64,000 nucleotides of DNA. Origin: Caldilineaceae bacterium. GTDB lineage: Bacteria; Chloroflexota; Anaerolineae; Caldilineales; Caldilineaceae. The stretch is taken from positions 26,475 to 90,474 of the forward strand of contig JALHQH010000050.1 in NCBI GenBank assembly GCA_022842065.1, given 5' to 3'. Shown here in pieces: positions 1 through 8,286 of the stretch. Under the pieces are notes generated by a model, which searched no databases, was not told where the DNA came from, and saw only the letters and a program-made list of their open reading frames with translations. A program made the position numbers and the translations under genes. The stretch's first letter is position 1. Each line of letters opens with the position of its first letter.

Positions 1-646
1 TCGCCCCATCAACGGAGGCCGCTTCATAGATGTCGCCAGGAATCAGTTGTAGACCAGCGAGTAGGAGCAGCGCCATGAACGGGGTCGTTTTCCAAACATC
101 GACCGCGACTAAAGCCCACAAGGCCGTCTGTGCATTGGCGACCCAGGCAATTTTGGCCGGCAAAATCGGGATTACGCGCGTAAAGAGGTCGTTGAGGACG
201 CCAAAGACATCGTGATACATCCATTTCCACATCTGCGATGAGATGGCCGTCGGAATCGCCCACGGCACCAACATGGCTGTGCGCATCAGGCCGCGGCCAG
301 GAAATTTGCTATTAACGACCAAGGCAATCCCCAAGCCAAGCAGTAGTTCAAAGGAGACCGATGCCACGGTGAACTTGACGGTAGCCCAAACTGCCTGCCA
401 CCACTGGGGACTACTTAACAACCGGGTGTAATTTTCGAGTCCTACATATTCCCAGGCACGTGAACTGCCCAAGCGGGCCTCAAAGAAGGTTGCATAAATC
501 GTGTTGAACAATGGGTAGAATGCCACACCGACAACGATCAAGAGCGACGGAATGATAAATGTGTAGGCCAATCGCTCTTCGCGCAGCGCTTGTTCACTCT
601 TTCCATGTTTTTTGGGGCGTCGGGTGGGGAGTGCTTGCGTAGCCAA
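1..646 (-). CDS. Sugar ABC transporter permease, MalF/UgpA type (3' end cut by window edge)
   Basis: Inner-membrane permease of a carbohydrate ABC importer; translocates sugar delivered by the binding protein encoded just upstream. I translated the reverse strand from a TTG at 646: MATQALPTRRPKK, then a first membrane span (YTFIIPSLLIVVGVAFYP), a periplasmic loop, further spans, and the start of the EAA loop (EAASVDGA) that contacts the ATPase, where the window ends (about 215 residues present; the family is about 290-320). The TTG is chosen because AAGGAG lies 8 bases before it; an in-frame GTG at 670 lies inside a hairpin and has no ribosome site. It is in the same orientation as the binding-protein gene, 183 bases downstream of it, so they form one operon. 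The second permease is presumably beyond the left edge. Substrate cannot be told from sequence. Confidence 0.85.
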   Translation of the reverse strand, partial: MATQALPTRRPKKHGKSEQALREERLAYTFIIPSLLIVVGVAFYPLFNTIYATFFEARLGSSRAWEYVGLENYTRLLSSPQWWQAVWATVKFTVASVSFELLLGLGIALVVNSKFPGRGLMRTAMLVPWAIPTAISSQMWKWMYHDVFGVLNDLFTRVIPILPAKIAWVANAQTALWALVAVDVWKTTPFMALLLLAGLQLIPGDIYEAASVDGA

Positions 647-667
647 GTGATTTTCTCCTTGATTAAA

Positions 668-698
668 CACCAGCCAGGTCTGGCCGACCTGACTGGTG
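668..698 (-). terminator. Strong hairpin between binding protein and permease genes
   Basis: Arms 668-680 and 686-698 (13 bp, one mismatch, 5-base loop TGGCC) followed on the minus strand by TTTAA. It lies directly in front of the permease ribosome site. In binding-protein-dependent sugar operons, hairpins here protect the binding-protein mRNA or attenuate downstream genes; that role is inferred. Confidence 0.6.
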
Positions 699-778
699 CT
701 GTTCAACTACTTGATCCACTCTGGTTGAAGCGTGGCTTTGCGCATCAGCTAGCACAATGCCACGCTAACACCGCAATT

Positions 779-832
779 TAAGCGTTAATCTTTGCGTGGG
801 TACTTTGTGAGAACCCAGCGTGGTAACGCTTA
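779..832 (-). repeat. Nested inverted repeat at the 3' end of the binding-protein gene
   Basis: TAAGCGTTA (779-787) and TAACGCTTA (824-832) are perfect 9-bp inverted arms; an inner TGGGT/ACCCA pair can extend the structure. The right arm includes the stop codon of the binding-protein gene. With the hairpin at 668-698 this makes two stem-loops in one 183-bp gap. Confidence 0.45.
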
Positions 833-2167
833 CTGAAGGAGACCTTGCAACTGTGACTCGATTGACTCGACTGCTTGCTGGCCGGTCTGTTGGCCGGTCA
901 ACACTTTGTTGACTTCGGTGAAGTAGATGGTCGAGACCTGATTGTAATCTTCGCCGGTCACGGTGCTCGGGCGAGCAACCGCACCACCATTGAAGACATC
1001 AAAGAGTTGACCAAAGAAGGGGTTGGCGGCCAGGACATCTTCATCCGAATAGAGGTCACCAATCGTCGGCAGTGAACTGCCAAGCGTGGCACGGAACTTC
1101 TGGGCTTCGGCGCTGGTGATGCAGACCGCAACTTCGGCGGCGGCGTCAACATCATCGCTGTAGTTGCTGACGGCCATCTGCCAACCACCAAGGGTATCAG
1201 CATTCTGACCATCTTCGCCACCCTTGGGCAGCGGGACCACGGCGAACTGATCCTTGATCACACTGTCTTCGGCATTCCCCAAGGCAAAGGCGTAGGGCCA
1301 GTTGCGCATGAAGGCGGCATTCCCACCCTGCCAGACACCACGGGCATCTTCTTCCATGTAGCTTACGACCCCAGGAGGGCTGATGCGGTTGACCCAACTG
1401 GCTGCCATATCGAAGGCCGCCGCTGCATTCTCATTGTTGATGCTGATCGTGCCATCCGGCTCAACAATCGTGCCGCCATTCCAACTGAATTGCCATTCGA
1501 GCGCATCACAGGTCAGCCCTTCATAGGCGGCACCTTGCCAGACATACCCCCAGAAATCAGGGTTTTCGGCGCGTTCGCCTTCCTGAATCGCAGTGGCCAT
1601 CTCATCTAACTCGGCCCAAGTGGCTGGCGGGCCGCTAAAGCCATATTTCTCCAGCAGGTCAGTGCGGTAGTAGAGCAAGCCGGCGTCGGTAAACCACGGC
1701 AGGCCAACCAATGCACCATCGACCGTGTTGTTCAGGGCAATGCGCTCGAAGTAAGAAGCATATTGCTCATCGCTCAGGTAGGGGCGCAGATCGACCAGAT
1801 GCTCCGCCAAAATGCCTGGCCAGATCACGTCGATTTGCATCAGGTCGATGTCACCGGAACCGGCTCCAAAGAATTGGAGGTACAGGGCCAGGCGATCGGT
1901 GGCGCTTTCTGGGCCACTCTGGACATCGATCGTAACCCCAGTTTGCTCTTCACAATAGGCAATAGCTTCTTCATCACCGGGGCGCGGTGTGTCCCACAGC
2001 ATGGCGGTCACGGTCTGCCCGCCGGCAGCGGCTTCTTCCCCGGCGGCTTCTTCGCCGGCGGCGGCTTCGTCACCACCCGCCGGTGCTGGGGTCGAGCTGG
2101 GGCACGCTGTCAGCGTCAGCGCAATGACCACCAACAGGCCCAATAACATGATCATACGTCGATTCAT
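830..2167 (-). CDS. Sugar ABC transporter substrate-binding lipoprotein
   Basis: Extracytoplasmic solute-binding protein of family 1 (MalE-like), about 445 residues. The start at 2167 (MNRRMIMLLGLL) is chosen over a longer frame because AAAGGAG sits 8 bases upstream and a classical lipoprotein signal follows: hydrophobic stretch ending in the lipobox LTAC, then a Ser/Pro/Ala/Glu-rich linker. The mature part shows the usual features (MLWDTPRPGDEEAIA near the start, GLPWFTDAGLLYYRTDLLEKYG, a late WPYAFALGNAED). It is the first gene of the operon with the permease at 1-646 and is read from a promoter at 2287-2316. LacI-type control is inferred from the neighbour at 2352-3350. Ligand is likely a sugar but not identified. 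Confidence 0.9.
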   Translation of the reverse strand: MNRRMIMLLGLLVVIALTLTACPSSTPAPAGGDEAAAGEEAAGEEAAAGGQTVTAMLWDTPRPGDEEAIAYCEEQTGVTIDVQSGPESATDRLALYLQFFGAGSGDIDLMQIDVIWPGILAEHLVDLRPYLSDEQYASYFERIALNNTVDGALVGLPWFTDAGLLYYRTDLLEKYGFSGPPATWAELDEMATAIQEGERAENPDFWGYVWQGAAYEGLTCDALEWQFSWNGGTIVEPDGTISINNENAAAAFDMAASWVNRISPPGVVSYMEEDARGVWQGGNAAFMRNWPYAFALGNAEDSVIKDQFAVVPLPKGGEDGQNADTLGGWQMAVSNYSDDVDAAAEVAVCITSAEAQKFRATLGSSLPTIGDLYSDEDVLAANPFFGQLFDVFNGGAVARPSTVTGEDYNQVSTIYFTEVNKVLTGQQTGQQAVESIESQLQGLLQ

Positions 2168-2203
2168 ACAATATTCTCCTTTAGTTTCAGAGATAGATGC
2201 TCT

Positions 2204-2221
2204 GGTTAGCATGCGCTAACC
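2204..2221. promoter_or_regulatory. Candidate LacI-family operator
   Basis: GGTTAGC-ATGC-GCTAACC: 7-bp perfect arms around 4 bases, between the promoter at 2287-2316 and the start codon at 2167. Its place in the 5' leader and the LacI-family gene next door suggest a repressor roadblock site. Inference; no binding data. Confidence 0.5.
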
Positions 2222-2286
2222 AAAAGGGAGATTAAAAAGCCCGTACAGTTGATAGATAGATTGTACAAGCTTTGTAAAACACTAAA

Positions 2287-2316
2287 ATTATAGTTGTGAT
2301 CTTTGTCAGGCGTCAA
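2287..2316 (-). promoter_or_regulatory. Sigma-A-type promoter of the sugar transporter operon
   Basis: On the minus strand: -35 TTGACG (2311-2316), 18-bp spacer, -10 TATAAT (2287-2292). Predicted start near 2280, giving a leader of about 113 bases that contains the palindrome at 2204-2221 and an inverted GTACA/TGTAC pair at 2244-2267. Confidence 0.6.
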
Positions 2317-2351
2317 ATTGCGTCATTTTTGTAATGCAGATGAGCATTTAT

Positions 2352-3350
2352 TCAGGCTGTACCGCGCGTAATTACCTGTAAAGGAAAACGCACATGCTGA
2401 ATTGTTCGTGTGCTATCTGCCATGCGCCCGAGCAGCAGCTCAACGGCCACGCGTCCAGATTCGTCTAACGATTGGCTGATGGTTGTCAACCCCACATAAT
2501 CGGCAATATCAAGATCATCAAACCCCATGACGGCGATATCTTCGGGCACGCGCAAACCCAGATCTCGGACTGCTTTGAGCACCCCAATCGCCAGTAGATC
2601 GCTCGTGGCAAAGATCGCGGTTGGCCGTTCGGCCAGGCCTAATAGCGCTTTGGCTTGCGCGTAGGCTGCATCCATATCATTTTCTGCATTCCGGATGTAA
2701 ACATCGCGGAGTGGTAATGCCAAGTCCGCCATCGTGTTACGAAAGCCCTCTAAACGGATGGCACTGGTTGGGAGTGTGCAGCCGGCAATCTCACTGTCAA
2801 TGCCAATAAAGCCTATGTTGCGATGCCCAAGCGTGGTAAGGTAGTGGGCTGCCAGGCGACCACCTTCCACATTATCGATCTCGACTCCACTAAAAGCTGT
2901 ATGATGGGATTCAATTAAGACGGTATGCAAATGATGTTGCTGTAAACGTGCTGCGGTCACATCATCGACCAGCAGTGACATAATAATCAACCCATCAATC
3001 CGGCGCACAATCGGCAGACTTTCCAATTGGCTATAGTAATGGGCTGCTGAATCGACGCTGTAAACCACTAGTTCGTATTCAGAACCATTGAGTACATTGG
3101 CGATGCCCCGTAGCCGCTGGACAAAGGATGGATAGGTGAAAAACGGTGCTAATACACCCACGCGGTAACTGTTACGTCGAGCGCGTGCACTCGCTTCCGC
3201 TTTTGGGATAAAGGCCAGTTCGTCGATGGCAGCAAGCACCCGGCGGCGCGTTTCGTCGTTGACACGGTGCGGTGTATTCAATACACGCGAGACCGTCGCG
3301 ATGCTGACCCCGGCGCGCTCTGCCACATCGTAGATCGTGGGATTTGCCAT
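2352..3350 (-). CDS. LacI-family transcriptional regulator
   Basis: DNA-binding repressor/activator of about 332 residues. The N-terminus carries the LacI helix-turn-helix (TIYDVAERAGVSIATVSRVLN, residues 4-24) and hinge helix, followed by a periplasmic-binding-protein-like sensor domain (YRVGVLAPFF near 62; late SDLLAIGVLKAVRDLG and MGFDDLDIADYVG). Length is typical. It lies directly upstream of, and in the same direction as, the sugar ABC operon, so it very likely controls that operon in response to a sugar. Candidate sites are the palindrome at 2204-2221 and inverted repeats upstream of its own start (3417-3513), which would allow autoregulation. Effector unknown. Confidence 0.9.
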   Translation of the reverse strand: MANPTIYDVAERAGVSIATVSRVLNTPHRVNDETRRRVLAAIDELAFIPKAEASARARRNSYRVGVLAPFFTYPSFVQRLRGIANVLNGSEYELVVYSVDSAAHYYSQLESLPIVRRIDGLIIMSLLVDDVTAARLQQHHLHTVLIESHHTAFSGVEIDNVEGGRLAAHYLTTLGHRNIGFIGIDSEIAGCTLPTSAIRLEGFRNTMADLALPLRDVYIRNAENDMDAAYAQAKALLGLAERPTAIFATSDLLAIGVLKAVRDLGLRVPEDIAVMGFDDLDIADYVGLTTISQSLDESGRVAVELLLGRMADSTRTIQHVRFPLQVITRGTA

Positions 3351-3416
3351 TGCACATAGATTAAAGTTGCGAAATATGATCAGATTTAAAGTGTAGCGTG
3401 TAGAGCCTGGGGGATA

Positions 3417-3513
3417 TAAGCGAATCCGCGTGAAAAATTAGGATTGCAATTTTGCACGCGTTGCATACAGATTTTTTAGCCAGTTTTCTGTATGATTTAG
3501 GGAGATTCGCTTA
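3417..3513. promoter_or_regulatory. Paired inverted repeats upstream of the lacI-type gene
   Basis: TAAGCGAATC (3417-3426) and GATTCGCTTA (3504-3513) are perfect inverted copies 87 bp apart. Between them lies a near-palindrome with a central CG, TGCACGCGTTGCA (3453-3465), of the general shape bound by LacI-family proteins. Likely autoregulatory or looping sites; inferred. The rest of the 3351-3612 gap is A+T-rich with no gene. Confidence 0.4.
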
Positions 3514-3612
3514 CATGAAAGCTCTTACATGACAAAGAATAACATAGCTGTTGGCGCTTGTCAAGCCAAAAATTGAAAAATTGAAAATTTTAATGTTGGG
3601 CCTGGCACTGCT

Positions 3613-6600
3613 TTAATCAGCCAACTGTGCTGCCAGATCGTGCGTTAACAGCCGTACCGTAATGCTCGCGCCGTTCAAGGCGCGTATGAATTCGGTCAGC
3701 TCCAGTGAGTGTTCTTCACCGGCAATGATGATCACCTCGGCGGCTTCAAACGCGGCCCAGCGGTCGCGCCCGATCTGGGGATGGGCGCGATCCACAAAAC
3801 GCAAGAGGGCCATGAGATCATCCACTTTGGTGGGTGGTGTATAGATAAAGAGGTATTGGGCCGACTGTACCGGCGGCTGTGATGTCTCGGCGGGGGGGGC
3901 GGTGGTAGCAGCTACGGCTGGCGCGCTGATTGTGGGCTTAGGGGCCACTTCACTGGCCGTTTCAACGGTTCGTACCTGCTGCTGTGGTGTGGTTGTAGCT
4001 ATGGTGGTCAGCGGTGTTGGCGTAAAAGCTGCGCTTGCTTCTCCGCGCACATGATCCGGCTCTGGCGTCGTGCTTGCATCTGGCGGCGCTGCGATGAGCG
4101 CAGTTGGCATTATTTTGTCGTTGAGCGCCTGTACCACATTGGGTCCCAGAGGTAGCGTACGCCTGCGAAAATGAATCCAGACCGACTCTAACCCGGTTAA
4201 CTCAACCTCTGCCCACAGCCCCAGCCCTTCTGGCTCGACCATATAACGTCCGCTGCTCAGGGGGCTAAATTCCAAAATGTAGGGGCCATATTCCGGCTTA
4301 CTGCCGGTGCGGCGCATCATGCCTTCCCAATCTTCCTTCCAAATGTGTACGGGCAATTCGGCCTGCCCTTCGACTTCGACCCGGACCACGCTGTAGCCTG
4401 GCATGGGGCCGGCATGGCTGACTTCGGCTTCCCAACTGGGGGAAAGCTCACTAAAAAATATTTCTAACCCATTGGTGCCATCAAGCGTCAAATTAGATTG
4501 GCGGTAGCCACCCTGCACCGTCAAGGTATAGATCCCAACCGGCAAATCAGTAAAATGAACATGACCATCGCCATCTACATATTGTTGATGGGCATTGCCT
4601 ACCGTATCGACTAATTGGGCTAGGCGGCCATTCCCCTCAGGTACACTGGCCGCAATCATACTATTACGCAAGGTGCCTTTGGGGACCTCGGCGCGCATAA
4701 CTGCCGCACTCAATTCAATGCGGACCTCGTTCGAGCCGTCGAGCGCAATATCATTGCGATTGACCGTGCTCTCCTGGCCGACCAAGGCGACGGTATAGCG
4801 GCCGGCGGCTAGTCGATCAAACGCAAAAGCCCCATTGTGATCAACGAGCTGTTCTTGGCGTTGACCCATGTTATCGATCAGGCAGACGCGCCGTCCGCGT
4901 TCAGTATTGCCGCCGAGCACGCGTCCAACAATGCTGGCCTGTTGCGCCTGGGGTTCCACCGCTAAATCCGTGTAGATAAACTCGACCAGGGGCGTTCGTT
5001 TGCGGTCGACCTGGACGCGCGCCTCCAATTGGGTGGGGTGCCCCTGTTCATCCAGCGCGCCTTCGACCGTGATGATGTAGTGGCCAGGCTCTACCCCCGT
5101 AAATTCGCAGGCATAGGTGCCTGCTTCCGGCGCACTGCCTGTGTAAAGCGCTTCGCTGCTCCAACTGCCGGCATGGAGCCGGACTGGTAGCCGCCGGTGG
5201 CCCTCAACTGCGCAAAAAACAGAATTAAGTTTGGCATTGGGTGGGGCATTCAGGATGGTGTAGCCCCAACCGGCTACGGCCAACTCAGCCTGGCGCTGAT
5301 TAATGCCGTCGAGCACAATGCGATCGATGCGACTCCCCTGCGGATTAACGCGCAGACTATATTCGCCTGCTGGTAGATCGACAAAGCGAAAGCTGCCATC
5401 ATCATGGGCCATGGTAACCCACTCTTCGCCGTCGCTGCTGCGCACTAACAACAGAACCGCCCCCGCGCCCCCGCGCACCGTCCCTTCGACGCGACTCTTG
5501 CTCACCGGTGTAGTGGTTGGGGTCAGGTCAAAGTTGACCAGCAACGCCTGCTGCCCGGCAACCAGTTCAACCTCCTGTTGTACATTGGTCCCAGCAATGG
5601 AAAGCCGATAGGCGCCGGGGGCCAATTCCGCAAAGGTATAGCTGCTGTTGTCATCTAATAGGGTGCGTGCGACTTCTTCTCCATGTTTTTCTAACACGAC
5701 CGTCCGCAAGTTACCGGCATGGGCGACGGCCCCATACAGGGTAACCAATTCCTGGGCAATCACCGCCTGCCAGTGGCGCGCAACTTTTGGCTCGGCTTTG
5801 AGCGCGAGGGTGGTCGGCAGTGCGCCACCCGGCCAACGTTCGCTGTACCAGGCGTGGTTTTCCCACCAACTGCTGGTACTGCCCAATTGTGCATTGGCGA
5901 GCAGCCAGAATGCCGTGCAAAAGTAGTAATCGGGGGCGGGGGCAAAGCGCTGGCTGGTGCCCATCATCACCCGACAGGCTTCTAATGTCTGCGCCATATG
6001 CAGATCCGGTGTGGTGGCCGGATAGCGGGGGTCGAGATCTTCACCGATCAAATAGCCGCATTCGGTCGAGAGAATGGGGATGCTATACCCCAAATGTTTG
6101 CGGTTGAGCGTATCAAAATATTCATAGGCGAGCCAGCAGGCCGCATCATCCATGATCGTGGCCCCGGGATTGCTGCGGTCGTGGCGCAGGCGGTTGATCT
6201 CATCCAGGGCGCGCCCACGCCAGGCATTTTCGTTCCACGTTTCTTCATTGAGTGCTTGATAGAAGCGATAGGTGTAGGCCGCCCCTTCTTGGTTGCCGAT
6301 ATCGTAGGGATAATCAAGCGGACGATTGCGGGGATAATTATGAATTGCTTGCCAGACGGGACCAGCGAAGAGATCCTTACGGCCAAAGGCAATAATTTTA
6401 CCGACCAGATCCCAGCGGCTCCCATTGGCAACCGCTGGAATCGCCGGCATGCCACCGCGTTCCAAAATAATTTCTAAATTGGCAATGGTATTCTCAACCA
6501 CCAAATTGATGCCATTGGCCGGCATGCGGCCGCCCTTCCACTCGGCGTCGCGATCGGGCTCACTATTGAACTCAAAATAGCGCACACCCACGCGCAAAAA

Positions 6601-6882
6601 GGCGTCGATCTGGACAACATCTTTCACATCCAGCCGGCTGGGGTTGGGCGCAGGGCGATAGATGCGGATGATTGGCATAAAGCCTTCGGCGAGCAGCAAC
6701 TCGGCAAAACTAAGCGCCCCGTCGTGATTATAGATCTTGATCCATTTCACGCCGAGGGCCTGCAATTCGGGAATCCAGAAATCGCGGATCTGGCGCATGC
6801 CAATGGCGGTTGCGTAGCCGGTTGTCCAGTGGATGCCAATGCCGGTATCATTTGCCGGTCGGGGATATTCGTGTAGTTCCAT
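3613..6882 (-). CDS. Large GH-A-like glycoside hydrolase with regulatory-type beta repeats
   Basis: About 1,090 residues. Counting from the upstream GTG at 6906, residues 20-330 look like a TIM-barrel of glycosidase clan A: a candidate acid/base Glu in FNSEPD (E116) and candidate nucleophile Glu in STECG (E282), with the strand-end spacing of retaining enzymes. There follow about four to six carboxypeptidase-regulatory/prealbumin-like beta modules (recurring DGSFRFVDLPAGEYSL-type motif, about residues 420-960), a Thr/Pro-rich linker, and an unrecognised 85-residue C-terminal domain (YLFIYTPPTKVDDL to the end). No signal peptide is visible, which is odd for such repeats. Possible starts are GTG 6906, ATG 6894 and ATG 6882; I chose the last because GGAAG precedes it and the -10 element at 6926 leaves a sensible leader. 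Substrate unknown. Confidence 0.65.
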   Translation of the reverse strand: MELHEYPRPANDTGIGIHWTTGYATAIGMRQIRDFWIPELQALGVKWIKIYNHDGALSFAELLLAEGFMPIIRIYRPAPNPSRLDVKDVVQIDAFLRVGVRYFEFNSEPDRDAEWKGGRMPANGINLVVENTIANLEIILERGGMPAIPAVANGSRWDLVGKIIAFGRKDLFAGPVWQAIHNYPRNRPLDYPYDIGNQEGAAYTYRFYQALNEETWNENAWRGRALDEINRLRHDRSNPGATIMDDAACWLAYEYFDTLNRKHLGYSIPILSTECGYLIGEDLDPRYPATTPDLHMAQTLEACRVMMGTSQRFAPAPDYYFCTAFWLLANAQLGSTSSWWENHAWYSERWPGGALPTTLALKAEPKVARHWQAVIAQELVTLYGAVAHAGNLRTVVLEKHGEEVARTLLDDNSSYTFAELAPGAYRLSIAGTNVQQEVELVAGQQALLVNFDLTPTTTPVSKSRVEGTVRGGAGAVLLLVRSSDGEEWVTMAHDDGSFRFVDLPAGEYSLRVNPQGSRIDRIVLDGINQRQAELAVAGWGYTILNAPPNAKLNSVFCAVEGHRRLPVRLHAGSWSSEALYTGSAPEAGTYACEFTGVEPGHYIITVEGALDEQGHPTQLEARVQVDRKRTPLVEFIYTDLAVEPQAQQASIVGRVLGGNTERGRRVCLIDNMGQRQEQLVDHNGAFAFDRLAAGRYTVALVGQESTVNRNDIALDGSNEVRIELSAAVMRAEVPKGTLRNSMIAASVPEGNGRLAQLVDTVGNAHQQYVDGDGHVHFTDLPVGIYTLTVQGGYRQSNLTLDGTNGLEIFFSELSPSWEAEVSHAGPMPGYSVVRVEVEGQAELPVHIWKEDWEGMMRRTGSKPEYGPYILEFSPLSSGRYMVEPEGLGLWAEVELTGLESVWIHFRRRTLPLGPNVVQALNDKIMPTALIAAPPDASTTPEPDHVRGEASAAFTPTPLTTIATTTPQQQVRTVETASEVAPKPTISAPAVAATTAPPAETSQPPVQSAQYLFIYTPPTKVDDLMALLRFVDRAHPQIGRDRWAAFEAAEVIIIAGEEHSLELTEFIRALNGASITVRLLTHDLAAQLAD

Positions 6883-6925
6883 GCCAACTTCCATCTTTTT
6901 ATACACAGGTAGACTAAAGTTTGCT

Positions 6926-6931
6926 ATTATA
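6926..6931 (-). promoter_or_regulatory. Extended -10 element for the glycosidase gene
   Basis: TGGTATAAT on the minus strand (hexamer at 6926-6931), 20-44 bases before the candidate start codons. No good -35 is seen, which fits an extended -10 promoter. Confidence 0.45.
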
Positions 6932-7054
6932 CCAAATTTTGATGCAGAATGACGATTTGTGGAGAGCTTGCGTCAGTTTTGCTCTCTCTTTCTAAATGCT
7001 GTATCTTTATTCCCATTGCCGAACGAACGTGGGTGCTAAAGCAAAAAAAGGCGT

Positions 7055-7123
7055 TTTGCTCCTGGGATTTGCCCCTGGCATTTGTCTCTAGGATTTGCCC
7101 CTGGCATTTGCTCCTGGCATTTG
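7055..7123. repeat. Five tandem 13-bp repeats
   Basis: Five consecutive 13-base units from 7055 to 7119, plus a trailing TTTG. Unit forms: TTTGCTCCTGGGA, TTTGCCCCTGGCA (twice), TTTGTCTCTAGGA, TTTGCTCCTGGCA. Directly after comes an inverted repeat TGTACG-AGCG-CGTACA (7122-7137). The 393-bp gap 6907-7299 holds these repeats and promoter elements but no gene. Function unknown; iteron-like binding sites or simple repeat expansion are both possible. Confidence 0.7.
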
Positions 7124-7264
7124 TACGAGCGCGTACACCTTTTTGCTGTAAAATCGCCTATGGTGTAACAGTTGTGCCTTTAGTATATCAACAGTGATCG
7201 CTTTTCATTTTAATTTGATCCTGGTACCAATTTGAATGGTGCCATTGTATCACTTTGCGCTAGA

Positions 7265-7270
7265 TATAAT
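7265..7270 (+). promoter_or_regulatory. -10 element of the MoxR/DUF58 operon
   Basis: TATAAT at 7265-7270, 30 bases before the ATG at 7300. The -35 region is poor. Confidence 0.4.
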
Positions 7271-7299
7271 GATGTTAGATTAATAATTTGGGGGCGTGC

Positions 7300-8253
7300 A
7301 TGCAAATCGTCCAATCGGTTGCGAACCGTGTGGTCAATAATGTTCAAACCGTTATTATTGGCAAACAAAATGAAGTCCGTTTTACCTTGCTGGCCTTGCT
7401 CTGTGAAGGGCATCTATTAATTGAAGATGTGCCGGGGGTGGGCAAGACAATGCTGGCTCGGGCGATTGCGCGCAGCGTTGGTTGCACCTTTCGGCGTATT
7501 CAATTTACGCCGGATATGTTGCCCAGTGATGTGACCGGCGTGAGCATTTACAATCAGAAAACCCAGGAGTTCGAATTCCGCTCCGGCCCGATTATGGCGC
7601 AGATTGTCTTAACCGACGAGATCAATCGGGCCACGCCCAAGACCCAATCGGCCTTGCTCGAGGCGATGGAGGAACGCCAAATTACGGTCGATGGGGTGAC
7701 CTATGCCATTCCCCGTCCCTTTCTGGTGTTGGCCACGCAAAATCCGATTGAATACGAAGGGACTTTCCCTTTGCCCGAAGCGCAGGTTGATCGCTTTATG
7801 ATGCGGATTAACCTGGGCTACCCGCTCAAAAATCACGAAGTGGATATGTTGACGCGCCAAACCGACCATCACCCGATCCAAGATGTGGATCAGGTAGTGA
7901 CGGTTGAAGAGCTGGTCGAGGCGCAGCGCATGGCCCGCACGGTTTATGTGGATAATTTGGTCAAAGAGTATATCGTTGATCTGGTTAATTCCACGCGCGA
8001 TCATCCGGATATTTACTTGGGGGCAAGCCCGCGCGGCAGTCTAGCGCTCTTTAATACTTCGCGCGCGTGGGCGGCTATGGAAGGGCGCGACTTTGTCGTG
8101 CCGGATGATATTAAATTGCTGGCCGAGTCCACGCTTGCTCATCGCTTGATCGTGAGTCCCTCCGCACGCATCAAGAATGTGAGTGCCCGTCAGATCATTG
8201 AAGATGCGGTACGTCATACCCCTGTGCCAGGTGCGCGTGCACGTAGCCGTTGA
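7300..8253 (+). CDS. MoxR-family AAA+ ATPase
   Basis: Cytoplasmic AAA+ chaperone-like ATPase of 317 residues, the usual MoxR length. Walker A is EDVPGVGKT (about residue 42-50), Walker [11 protein letters not shown] (about 104-113), sensor region [19 protein letters not shown], and a C-terminal lid with the SPRG motif ([10 protein letters not shown]). I start at ATG 7300 (MQIVQSV) because a GGGGG ribosome-like stretch lies 5 bases upstream; a TTG 12 bases earlier is less likely. MoxR proteins act with DUF58/VWA partners to mature or remodel protein complexes, often in the envelope. Here the DUF58 gene follows 33 bases downstream in the same operon. Confidence 0.93.
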   Translation: MQIVQSVANRVVNNVQTVIIGKQNEVRFTLLALLCEGHLLIEDVPGVGKTMLARAIARSVGCTFRRIQFTPDMLPSDVTGVSIYNQKTQEFEFRSGPIMAQIVLTDEINRATPKTQSALLEAMEERQITVDGVTYAIPRPFLVLATQNPIEYEGTFPLPEAQVDRFMMRINLGYPLKNHEVDMLTRQTDHHPIQDVDQVVTVEELVEAQRMARTVYVDNLVKEYIVDLVNSTRDHPDIYLGASPRGSLALFNTSRAWAAMEGRDFVVPDDIKLLAESTLAHRLIVSPSARIKNVSARQIIEDAVRHTPVPGARARSR

Positions 8254-8286
8254 TTCTTAGCCTGTTGCGATTGCCCAAAAAACTAC

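Noticed and set aside
5998..6477. 159-codon plus-strand frame in the glycosidase gene
   Set aside because: Antisense shadow of the catalytic domain; no ribosome site or recognisable motif.
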